This document shows positions 19,970-27,622 of a stretch of DNA of 64,000 nucleotides, in pieces. Numbering within the stretch: position 1 is the stretch's first letter; the number at the start of each line of letters is the position of its first letter. The translations under genes and the position numbers were made by a program. The notes beneath the pieces were generated by a model. It searched no databases and was not told the DNA's origin. It saw only the letters and a program-made list of their open reading frames with translations. Source of the DNA: Kiloniella laminariae (GTDB taxonomy: Bacteria > Pseudomonadota > Alphaproteobacteria > Kiloniellales > Kiloniellaceae); the NCBI RefSeq assembly GCF_027214005.1, contig NZ_JAPWGY010000003.1, positions 372,001-436,000 of the forward strand, in the 5' to 3' direction.

Positions 19970-20248
19970 ATGGAATTGAACTGGATGGCCTGGACCTGGC
20001 CAACGGCTATTTTCTTTCTCGTTATCGCAAGCACGTTGGTTGTGATGACGGTATTGGCAGTCAAGTTTCCGGAAAGAGAAAAGGTTGGGATTCTCAAGAT
20101 ACCAACCACTAGGGGAGACCGACTGTTTATCACTTTGCTGGGTAGCGCTTTTATCCATCTCGGCTGGCTTCTGGTATCAGATATCCAGCTGTGGGGAGCC
20201 CTCGTCGTGAGCGCTGTCTATGCATTCATCGTGTTTCGGTGGGTGTAG
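19970..20248 (+). CDS. glpU: DUF2160 small membrane protein of the glycerol transporter operon
   Basis: A 92-residue protein with about three hydrophobic segments (residues 8-27, 45-63, 68-85) and no catalytic motif. DUF2160 proteins are found between the permease and binding-protein genes of glycerol-type ABC operons, where R. leguminosarum names the gene glpU. Its exact role is unknown; an accessory membrane subunit is the simplest inference. AAGGAG lies eight bases before the ATG. Confidence 0.83.
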   Translation: MELNWMAWTWPTAIFFLVIASTLVVMTVLAVKFPEREKVGILKIPTTRGDRLFITLLGSAFIHLGWLLVSDIQLWGALVVSAVYAFIVFRWV

Positions 20249-20318
20249 GCAAAAGAGGGCATCGTGGGGAGTGAGGTTCGCCTCACTGACTTGAATGAAG
20301 CAACAGGGAGCAAAAATA

Positions 20319-22028
20319 ATGAAATCCCGTTACATTGGTGGCGCGCTTACAGCCGTCGCTCTGGTTCTTTCAGCCGGAGCAGCTCATGCCGATGCAGAAG
20401 CTGCAAAAAGCTGGGTAGAAAATGAATTTCAGCCTTCAACCTTGTCTAAAGAAGACCAGATGAAGGAAATGGAATGGTTTGCCAAGGCTGCAGAGCCGTT
20501 CAAAGGCATGGAAATCAATGTGGTTTCCGAAACCATTACCACGCACGAATATGAGTCAAAAACCCTTGCCAAGGCTTTCTATGAAATCACCGGTATCAAG
20601 GTTAATCACGACCTGATCGGTGAGGGTGATGTTGTTGAAAAACTGCAGACACAGATGCAGTCCGGCAAAAACATCTATGATGCCTATATCAACGATTCCG
20701 ACCTGATCGGTACACACTACCGCTATCAGCAGGTTGTTCCTTTGACCGATTGGGTTTCCGAAGAAGGTGCAGATGTCACCAACCCGGATCTCGACATCGG
20801 TGATTTTATCGGTACATCCTTTACAACCGGACCTGATGGCAAGCTTTATCAGCTTCCTGACCAGCAGTTCGCCAACCTTTACTGGTTCCGGTATGACTGG
20901 TTCACCAATCCTGATCTGAAAGCCAAATTCAAAGCCAAATATGGCTACGATCTGGGTGTTCCGGTTAACTGGTCTGCTTACGAAGACATCGCCGATTTCT
21001 TCACCAACGACGTGAAAGAAATTGATGGTGAAGCCGTATATGGTCACATGGATTACGGTAAAAAAGATCCATCTCTCGGCTGGCGCTTCACCGATGCATG
21101 GCTCTCCATGGCCGGTGCAGGTGATAAAGGCATTCCAAACGGTCTTCCTGTTGATGAATGGGGTATCCGTATGGAAGGTTGCCGTCCTGTTGGGTCTTCT
21201 GTTGCCCGTGGCGGCGCGACCAACGGACCAGCTGCGGTCTACTCTGTTACCAAGTATGTTGACTGGCTGAAAAAATACGCTCCTCCTTCTGCACCAGGCA
21301 TGACCTTCGGTGAAGCTGGTCCGGTTCCTGCGCAGGGTGCTATTGCCCAGCAGATCTTCTGGTACACTGCTTTCACTGCTGACATGGTGAAAGAAGGCCT
21401 GCCGGTTGTGAATGCTGACGGGACACCAAAATGGCGTATGGCTCCTTCTCCGAAGGGTCCTTACTGGGAAGAAGGCCAGAAGCTCGGTTATCAGGATGCC
21501 GGTTCATGGACACTCATGAAATCGACACCGGTTGATCGTCGTAAAGCTGCCTGGCTCTATGCCCAGTTCACTGTTGCGAAAACCGTTTCTCTGAAGAAAA
21601 GCCACGTTGGCCTGACTTTCGTTCGCGAGAGCGATATCCAGCATGAATCCTTCACCGAGCGGGCTCCAAACCTTGGCGGTCTGGTCGAGTTCTATCGTTC
21701 CCCTGCACGTCTGCAGTGGACACCAACAGGTGTGAACGTTCCGGATTATCCGAAGCTGGCACAGCTCTGGTGGCAGAATATTGGTGATGCGAGCTCAGGC
21801 TCCAAAACCCCACAGGAAGCGATGAACTCTTTGGCTGAAGCACAGGACAAGGTTCTTTCCCGTCTCGAGAAAGCCGGCGTTCAGGGCGAGTGTGGTCCAA
21901 AGCTGAATGAAGAGCAGGACGAAAGCTATTGGCTGGAACAGCCTGGTTCTCCTAAAGCCAAACTGGCGAACGAGAAGCCACAGGGTGTCACAATTGACTA
22001 TGATGAACTGATTGCCAGCTGGAACTAA
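20319..22028 (+). CDS. glpV: Glycerol ABC transporter substrate-binding protein GlpV
   Basis: Large periplasmic solute-binding protein of about 569 residues, well above the usual 400-440 of sugar-binding proteins but normal for this glycerol family. The start at 20319 follows GGGAG with eight-base spacing, and yields a classical signal peptide (MKSRYIGGALTAVALVLSAG) with likely cleavage after AHA at residue 24. It closes the operon; a 16-bp palindrome follows. Codon use stays close to highly expressed genes of this window, as expected of a binding protein. Confidence 0.94.
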   Translation: MKSRYIGGALTAVALVLSAGAAHADAEAAKSWVENEFQPSTLSKEDQMKEMEWFAKAAEPFKGMEINVVSETITTHEYESKTLAKAFYEITGIKVNHDLIGEGDVVEKLQTQMQSGKNIYDAYINDSDLIGTHYRYQQVVPLTDWVSEEGADVTNPDLDIGDFIGTSFTTGPDGKLYQLPDQQFANLYWFRYDWFTNPDLKAKFKAKYGYDLGVPVNWSAYEDIADFFTNDVKEIDGEAVYGHMDYGKKDPSLGWRFTDAWLSMAGAGDKGIPNGLPVDEWGIRMEGCRPVGSSVARGGATNGPAAVYSVTKYVDWLKKYAPPSAPGMTFGEAGPVPAQGAIAQQIFWYTAFTADMVKEGLPVVNADGTPKWRMAPSPKGPYWEEGQKLGYQDAGSWTLMKSTPVDRRKAAWLYAQFTVAKTVSLKKSHVGLTFVRESDIQHESFTERAPNLGGLVEFYRSPARLQWTPTGVNVPDYPKLAQLWWQNIGDASSGSKTPQEAMNSLAEAQDKVLSRLEKAGVQGECGPKLNEEQDESYWLEQPGSPKAKLANEKPQGVTIDYDELIASWN

Positions 22029-22051
22029 TCTTTCCTAAGGTATGATGAATA

Positions 22052-22087
22052 AAGACGGGGCCGGAAGTTATCTTCCGGCCCCGTCTT
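22052..22087. terminator. Bidirectional 16-bp palindrome between glpV and ynbC
   Basis: Perfect 16-bp stem (from AAGACGGGGCC to GGCCCCGTCTT) with loop TTAT lies between two convergent genes. The T-run is short on the plus strand (TTGTATTG) and slightly better on the minus strand (TTTATT). A shared terminator is the likely role. Confidence 0.75.
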
Positions 22088-22114
22088 GTATTGAACAGCC
22101 AAAGGATTTTCTGG

Positions 22115-24052
22115 CTAGTTCTCGCTGGTCACTTTGTCTGTTGTTTTGGCCTTGGTCGGTCTTGTTTTGGGGGCGCGAGGTTTGGCTGCCACAGGCTTTT
22201 TTGTGGTCGTCCCGGGTTTGCGGCGGAGAGTTGCCTTTTTCGCTTTTGCCTTTGTCTCGACCTTGAGTGCAGCGGATTTTGTTTTGGCTGTATCAGGAGA
22301 TACAGTCGCCGCCGTTACTTTTTGGGCGAGCGAGACGGTAAAGATGCCAAATTCGTCAACTTTCATATCGACCTTCTTGAAGCCGACGCTCTCAACCAAC
22401 TGGTCCATTTCCTGCTGGCTGCGGCGGCGCATAACCCAGTCGCTATTGTTGCGATGGCTGGTCAGAACCCGGGCAATAAATTCAAGCTGGGGATGCCAGG
22501 GCTGGTTGGTATAGATCAGATAGCCCCCGGGCTGGATCTTTTCCGCCAGACCTTTCAGACTCTGGAGGACGGGTTGATTTTCCGGGAAGAGTTCATAGAG
22601 ACCGGAAACAATGCCGATATTGGGCGTGTTATCAATTTCTGCCAGCGAGGCAGGATCAAAGGCATCCCCCTGTTTAAAGGTGACATTGTTCAGATTATAG
22701 GCTTTGGCTCTGTTCGAACCCTCTCTGACATTATCGTGGCTGAAATCACGCAGGAGAGCAGAAACATCCTGGTCTTTTCTGGCGCGGAGAACATCCAGGA
22801 CGTACCGTCCCTGACCGGTGGCCAGTTCCGTAATCCTAACAGCTTCACCCTTTTCACGTAGGGTGGAAATGGTTTGATCAAGAAGCAGTTCGAGGTTTTC
22901 TTTCCTTTTACGGATGCCTTTCCAGCCGGGGCTGTCGAGAAAATTCCGATCGATGAGCTTTCCGATCGGGTTACTGCCACGGGCCTTGTTCTGGTAGACA
23001 TAATCCAGCATCGCACCGGAATCAAATCCCTCGCGCCAGCCGAGCTCGATGCCATAACTCATTTTTCCGAGCGACTTCATCAAGGATCGGGTCAGCGAGA
23101 AACAGACCTTCTTCGGGGAGTACCATGGCAGTGGTTGCTTGAGCTGATCATATTCATCTTTGGTATAGCCGACCTTGTCTGCGTCGAGCAGGGCTGGAAG
23201 TGTTTCGTTTCGGGCATAGAGATCATCGATAAAAATTCGAGCCTTGTTGAGAGGCAGGTGGCTGTTCTTTTCGTTGAAAGTGTCGTGCAGGAAGCCGGGA
23301 AAGGTCTGCATTTCCTTCCGCGGGTTGCTCAGTCCGTTATAGAACTGGCGTTGTGCTGATTGTCTGACGACAAAATCAGCTCCGGACGAGAGGATCAACA
23401 CCGGAACTGTGATCGCTCCGGCATCGGCCAGCAGACGACTTCCGGCGTCGTAGAGCCCGAGCAGGATGTTCACGGCGATTTTGGGCGTGATCAAGGGGTC
23501 GTTGTCATAGGATCGCTGTTTTTCCTGATCGTGCGTGAGCAAACGTCCTTTTACGTAGCTTGAGATAAAGGTCTTCCCCTTGATTTTTTGCAGCAAACGC
23601 AGGCCGGGGATGGCAAAGGGGGCATAAAGCCGGACCCGCAGGGCCGGGCTGCCGAGGATAAGACCCCGGATGGGGGGGCTGTAATCATGTACCCAGGTGC
23701 TGACCAGAACAGATCCAACGCTGTGTCCGAGGATAATCATGTCGTTATAGGCAATGCCGTATTCTGTGGAGATATGGCGTACGAAGCTGTCGACATCCTT
23801 TACCAGGGCATCAAAGCTCTTGGCATAGCCTCGTTCTCCTGGAGATTTTCCATGCCCACGGGCATCCCAGGCAAAGAAATTGAGGTCACCCTTGTCGAGA
23901 TGATCAATGACGCCTTGCCAGCGACCTGAGTGTTCGTGACCACGATGAAAAAGGATAACCGCCTTTTTTGATTTCTTTTTCGGTTGCCATGCGCGGTAGA
24001 ACAGTTCTGTCTGGTCCCAGCTTTTCATGGTGTGTTCGGTAAGATCAAGCAT
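22115..24052 (-). CDS. ynbC: Alpha/beta hydrolase-methyltransferase fusion, YnbC-like, with basic C-terminal tail
   Basis: A 645-residue fusion. Residues 1-300 form an alpha/beta hydrolase resembling monoacylglycerol lipases, with nucleophile elbow GHSVGS (Ser111), WDARGHGKS and a late catalytic His in GFLHDTF. Residues about 370-570 form a class I SAM-dependent methyltransferase (ITELATGQGRYVLDVL as SAM-binding loop). The last 70 residues are rich in Lys, Ala, Thr and Pro (e.g. KAKAKKATLRRKPGTTTKKP), resembling histone H1 tails; E. coli YnbC (about 585 residues) probably lacks these. The architecture matches E. coli ynbC, of unknown function and thought to act in lipid metabolism. It is divergent from the YnbD-like gene. 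Confidence 0.82.
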   Translation of the reverse strand: MLDLTEHTMKSWDQTELFYRAWQPKKKSKKAVILFHRGHEHSGRWQGVIDHLDKGDLNFFAWDARGHGKSPGERGYAKSFDALVKDVDSFVRHISTEYGIAYNDMIILGHSVGSVLVSTWVHDYSPPIRGLILGSPALRVRLYAPFAIPGLRLLQKIKGKTFISSYVKGRLLTHDQEKQRSYDNDPLITPKIAVNILLGLYDAGSRLLADAGAITVPVLILSSGADFVVRQSAQRQFYNGLSNPRKEMQTFPGFLHDTFNEKNSHLPLNKARIFIDDLYARNETLPALLDADKVGYTKDEYDQLKQPLPWYSPKKVCFSLTRSLMKSLGKMSYGIELGWREGFDSGAMLDYVYQNKARGSNPIGKLIDRNFLDSPGWKGIRKRKENLELLLDQTISTLREKGEAVRITELATGQGRYVLDVLRARKDQDVSALLRDFSHDNVREGSNRAKAYNLNNVTFKQGDAFDPASLAEIDNTPNIGIVSGLYELFPENQPVLQSLKGLAEKIQPGGYLIYTNQPWHPQLEFIARVLTSHRNNSDWVMRRRSQQEMDQLVESVGFKKVDMKVDEFGIFTVSLAQKVTAATVSPDTAKTKSAALKVETKAKAKKATLRRKPGTTTKKPVAAKPRAPKTRPTKAKTTDKVTSEN

Positions 24053-24224
24053 CTATAAACCCTGAGAAAGTTACGAAGCGGTGATAAGAATATATACCAG
24101 AAGTGGTGGTTGTGGTTAAAACAATCAAGCAGAGCGATTCGTCAGCAGTTGCTGTGTCATAGGTCGAACGTGTGGTGTTTGGGGCAACTCAGCAAAAACA
24201 CATAGAGTGGGGGAGAAGCGGGTG
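24053..24224. promoter_or_regulatory. Shared divergent promoter region of ynbC/ynbD-like genes
   Basis: 172 bases between two start codons facing away from each other. No other gene fits here. The arrangement implies that both promoters, and probably a common control site, lie here, but I cannot pick convincing boxes. Confidence 0.4.
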
Positions 24225-25637
24225 ATGGCATCAGGTAAACAGAACGCTGTGGCAGGAAGCCTGCTTTTTGATGCAAGGCCTGCGGCTGTACCACTGGTGA
24301 AAGAAAAACTTCTGTGGACGGTTAATCTCGGGCTGTTTTTCTTTCTGCTGTACGGATCGGTTAATTATATCAGTTTGTTGCGGGCGCCACATCCGGCGGT
24401 CTTTGCGGAATGGGAAAAATCCATCCCCTTTATTCCCGAGTTCATCCTGCCGTATATGTCTTCGGATCTGGTTTTTGTGGTTGCCTTCTTCCTCTGCCAA
24501 AGCCGTCGGGAAATTCAGGTTCTGGGTCTGCGGTATGGCACGGCGATTGTGCTTTCAGCTCTGTTCTTTCTGCTGCTGCCGCTTCAGTTTTCTTTTGTCC
24601 GACCTTCGGTTACAGGCTGGCCGGCAATTCTGTTTGACTTGTTGAGTCTGGATCAGCCCTTTAACCAGTTTCCTTCGTTGCATATCTCGCTCGGGTTTCT
24701 GGCATGGCAACAGATCAGTCGTCAGCTAAAAGGAATCGCCTTTGCTGCAATCACTCTGTGGTTTGTGTTGATCGGGGCTTCAACAGTCCTGGTTTTCCAG
24801 CACCATATGATTGATATCCTGGGTGGTGTGGCTGTAATCCCGGTTTTGCTGTGGCTGGTGCCGGACCGCGGCGAAAACCGGTTTTTCCCCCTGCGGTTTG
24901 TTACACCCCGGCACCTGCACATGGCCTTTCGGTATCTGGTGCTTTCCGTGGGTTTAACTCTCTTGGCATTTCAACTGGGGTGGTGGGGACTTGTACCGGG
25001 TAGTGCCGCCTTGTCATTTATTTATGTGTCGGTTTGTTATCTTCTGGGGTTCAACGGTTTTCTTTTCAAGAACAGTGAAGGGTATCCCCTGCTTATGTAT
25101 CTGTTGCTCTGGCCCTATCTGATTGCTTGTTGGCTGAACTGGTGGTTTTGGCAAGGACGGGTTGCGCCCCTGAGTGAAATTCAGCCGGGGCTCTGGCTTG
25201 GAGGGCGGCCAGACAACGTGATTTGGCAGAAACTTGAGGGGCTTGGCGTGACATCGGTTGTAGATCTGGTGCCGGAACTGTCATCAGGTGCGCCGGGTTC
25301 TTTCCGGTTTGTACATATCCCGTTGCTTGATATCGCAATTCCTGCCCCCGAACAGCTGGACAGGATCGTGGCGCAGATTGCCGATGGCTTGAAGGGGGGA
25401 AGTATCTATGTCCATTGTGCGCTGGGTATGTCGCGCAGCGTTCTGGCGATCAGTGCCTATTTGATCCAGCAGGGATATAGCGTGGAGGAAGCTCTGTCTT
25501 TGATGGATGAAAAACGTCCCAACAGGGTAAGGCGTCCCTATATCAGGATCGCCCTGGAGCTTTATCGGGACTATCAGGCTAAAGGTAAATCGGGAACCCG
25601 GCCGGAAGAGCAGAAATCAGAAGAGATCTTCTCGTAA
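24225..25637 (+). CDS. ynbD: PAP2 phosphatase fused to dual-specificity phosphatase, YnbD-like
   Basis: Polytopic membrane protein of 470 residues. The N-terminal half has about ten hydrophobic segments and PAP2 lipid-phosphatase motifs FPSLHISL and FQHHMIDILGG. The C-terminal 140 residues form a cysteine phosphatase domain with VHCALGMSRS (Cys398, Arg404). The same fusion occurs in E. coli YnbD. ATG 24225 is preferred because GGGGGAG lies upstream with good spacing; a GTG at 24207 is also in frame. The likely substrate is a membrane phosphoinositide-like or prenyl/lipid phosphate, but this is inference. A terminator follows directly. Confidence 0.85.
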   Translation: MASGKQNAVAGSLLFDARPAAVPLVKEKLLWTVNLGLFFFLLYGSVNYISLLRAPHPAVFAEWEKSIPFIPEFILPYMSSDLVFVVAFFLCQSRREIQVLGLRYGTAIVLSALFFLLLPLQFSFVRPSVTGWPAILFDLLSLDQPFNQFPSLHISLGFLAWQQISRQLKGIAFAAITLWFVLIGASTVLVFQHHMIDILGGVAVIPVLLWLVPDRGENRFFPLRFVTPRHLHMAFRYLVLSVGLTLLAFQLGWWGLVPGSAALSFIYVSVCYLLGFNGFLFKNSEGYPLLMYLLLWPYLIACWLNWWFWQGRVAPLSEIQPGLWLGGRPDNVIWQKLEGLGVTSVVDLVPELSSGAPGSFRFVHIPLLDIAIPAPEQLDRIVAQIADGLKGGSIYVHCALGMSRSVLAISAYLIQQGYSVEEALSLMDEKRPNRVRRPYIRIALELYRDYQAKGKSGTRPEEQKSEEIFS

Positions 25638-25675
25638 ACGACAGAGGATGCCGGGGTTGTCCTCTGTCGTTTTAC
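25638..25675. terminator. Terminator after the ynbD-like gene
   Basis: A 13-bp stem (AAACGACAGAGGA paired with TCCTCTGTCGTTT) starts right after the stop codon and ends in GTTTTAC. It sits between convergent genes and may serve both strands. Confidence 0.8.
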
Positions 25676-25705
25676 ACTACCGTGTTTATTCAAGAAAAGG
25701 CTGAG

Positions 25706-26011
25706 CTAGCGATATCCTCTGCTGTCGTCGTGTTTGGACCACTTGGGATTGTTATGGCCATCATGCTTCTTGTGTTTTGAATGATGGTGATCATGCTTTT
25801 GAGGGCTGTATTTCTGTACAACAACATAGCGCGGCGCAGGGCGTTGGTAATGATGTGTATGGTGTTGCTGATAAACCGGGGCGGGTTTGACGATGACTAT
25901 CTTGATGCCGGGCAGTGAAAAATTACTGTCAGCCTGCGCAACACGCGTTGTTGTGGTGCCGATCAGGGCAAGTGCAGCGAAGGTGTAGAGAGCTTTTTTA
26001 TAAAGTTTCAT
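25706..26011 (-). CDS. Histidine-rich exported protein, unknown
   Basis: A short 101-residue protein. The start at 26011 follows AAGGAG with six-base spacing (another ATG lies one codon upstream, and one more at 26044). The N-terminus is a signal peptide (MKLYKKALYTFAALALIG) with likely cleavage after AQA. The mature part is dominated by His, Lys, Gln and Tyr, with clusters HHTHHY, KHDHHHSKHKKHDGH and a C-terminal SKHDDSRGY. Clusters of this kind bind Zn, Ni or Cu in other exported proteins, so metal binding is plausible but unproved. I know no named family for it. Confidence 0.7.
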   Translation of the reverse strand: MKLYKKALYTFAALALIGTTTTRVAQADSNFSLPGIKIVIVKPAPVYQQHHTHHYQRPAPRYVVVQKYSPQKHDHHHSKHKKHDGHNNPKWSKHDDSRGYR

Positions 26012-26181
26012 CATGTTCTCCTTGGTATCGACATCCCCTGTCATGGTTAATAAACGTTCATTGAAGGAATATCCGTCGCAAGGTTCGAATGGCCCTTACC
26101 ATTTAACGGGCTGTATTATTCGGGGTGCGAAGGGCCGAAGAACGTAGGAAGGGGAACAAGGGACATATAAAGAGAAAAGTC

Positions 26182-26222
26182 TTGACGTTAAGATTAAATT
26201 CTTTTAATTCTGTAATAACAGA
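26182..26222 (+). promoter_or_regulatory. Candidate promoter and operator of gbsR-like operon
   Basis: TTGACG at 26182-26187 is followed about 16 bases later by TAATTC, a weak sigma-70 pair. Immediately after comes the perfect palindrome TTCTGT-AATA-ACAGAA (26207-26222), 19 bases before the regulator's ATG. Its position suggests a self-binding operator. No experimental or database support is available to me. Confidence 0.4.
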
Positions 26223-26240
26223 AATTAGAGAAATTGTCTT

Positions 26241-26765
26241 ATGCATCTTTCACCATCCATGGAGCGGTATGTCCTGCATTGGGGCGAGATGGGATCTCGC
26301 TGGGGAGTGAACCGCTCTGTCTCCCAGATCCATGCACTGCTGTATCTGTCAGCACGTCCCCTGCATGCAGAGGAAATTTCCGAAACCCTGAATATTGCCC
26401 GTTCGAATGTCAGTACCAGTTTGAAGGAGCTACAGGGATGGGATCTGGTGCATATGGTTCACGTTTTAGGAGACCGTAGAGATCACTTCGAAGCACCCCA
26501 TGATCTTTGGCAAATGTTACTGACCATCGCAAATGCCCGAAAGCAACGGGAGATTGCGCCAACCCTCAGTACCTTGCGAAAATGTGTGCTGGATGGTTCA
26601 GAGGAAAGCGATATTCCGGCGGAAAGTTTGAAACGTATGGAAGATATGCTGGAGTTTATTGCCAACCTGACCAACTGGTATGAACAGGTTAGCAAGCTGC
26701 CCAAGGGAACTCTGGTCAAGATTATGAAACTTGGAGCGAAAGTTGCGAAACTGATTGGTAAGTAG
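26241..26765 (+). CDS. GbsR/MarR-family winged-helix regulator
   Basis: A 174-residue DNA-binding protein. The winged helix-turn-helix spans roughly residues 25-85: SQIHALLYLSARPLHAEEISETLNIARSNVSTSLKELQGW is the recognition unit, followed by the wing. The C-terminal half is helical, like GbsR-type regulators, which often repress choline or membrane-related genes. It lies 47 bases before the DUF4166 gene and forms an operon with it and the TIGR01777 gene, which suggests local control of membrane-linked functions. Confidence 0.85.
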   Translation: MHLSPSMERYVLHWGEMGSRWGVNRSVSQIHALLYLSARPLHAEEISETLNIARSNVSTSLKELQGWDLVHMVHVLGDRRDHFEAPHDLWQMLLTIANARKQREIAPTLSTLRKCVLDGSEESDIPAESLKRMEDMLEFIANLTNWYEQVSKLPKGTLVKIMKLGAKVAKLIGK

Positions 26766-26812
26766 ATCAGGCGGGCTATTGTCCGCTTTTCTTTTGAGAA
26801 GTAATTTCTCTC

Positions 26813-27622
26813 ATGACAGAAATTACAGAAACAAGGAATGTGGCGGTTATGAAAAAGGATATATTTGTCAGCACAGCAGTCCTTCAGGAGTCTCTGCCAC
26901 TTCCGGGTTTTTTATCTCGTACCCGATTTGCAGACCAGCCTGCAAATCAACTTGCAGATCAACCTGTAGATCTCTGTGGTCTTATAGGCGATCGGGCATG
27001 GAGAAGACTACACCCAGCCATTCGTCAACGGTTTGGGACCAGCAACAAAGGTGGTGAAAAACATCTTTATCAAGGCAGAATGGACAAGGTTCAGGCGAGC
27101 TGGTTCGGGATTGTTATGGCCTGGGTTTCCCGCCTTTTTGGTACTCCTATGGCCTGGTCTCAGGGGGAGAATGTTGCCTGTGACGTCTATACCTATGAGG
27201 ATAAAAAGCGACCGGGAGGGACCGTTTGGGAACGCCATTATTATTTTAGTGATCAAAATACCCAGATTGCCCGTACAACCAAAATAATTACTAACGACAA
27301 GGGGTTGCTTGAATGCTTTGGCGGGGGACTGGGGATGTCCCTGAAGCTGGAGGAGAAGGCGGGGGCACTATGTTTTATCTCGACGGCTTTTTTTATCGAA
27401 ATAAATAAAACCCGAATACCTCTGCCTCGCTGGATCAGTCCGGGCACGCTAGAGGTGACGCACCGACACGCAGGGCCTGACCGATTTCAGTTTACCCTCG
27501 AAGTATTTCACCCGCTGTTTGGCCAGACGGTTTTTCAGGACGGGTATTTTTCAGAAAAGGAGATAACAGATGGAGCTGGTACTTGGCCTGCTTGTGATAC
27601 AGGGACTCCTGGGCGCATTTGA
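26813..27622 (+). CDS. DUF4166-family protein of unknown function
   Basis: A 269-residue soluble protein. The DUF4166-like core starts near residue 60 (WRRLHPAIRQRF) and includes VWERHYYFSD, LLECFGGGLGM and the terminal EVFHPLFGQTVFQDGYF. After it the reading frame continues into 20 residues of low interest that overlap the next gene by 53 bases. The first 50 residues carry a repeated DQPAN/ADQPVD stretch (FADQPANQLADQPVD). DUF4166 is commonly found next to TIGR01777-type oxidoreductases, as here; function unknown. Confidence 0.8.
   Translation: MTEITETRNVAVMKKDIFVSTAVLQESLPLPGFLSRTRFADQPANQLADQPVDLCGLIGDRAWRRLHPAIRQRFGTSNKGGEKHLYQGRMDKVQASWFGIVMAWVSRLFGTPMAWSQGENVACDVYTYEDKKRPGGTVWERHYYFSDQNTQIARTTKIITNDKGLLECFGGGLGMSLKLEEKAGALCFISTAFFIEINKTRIPLPRWISPGTLEVTHRHAGPDRFQFTLEVFHPLFGQTVFQDGYFSEKEITDGAGTWPACDTGTPGRI

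Noticed and set aside
22091-22861. 256-codon plus-strand frame
   Set aside because: Antisense to the YnbC-like gene's C-terminus; cysteine- and phenylalanine-rich without any family pattern.
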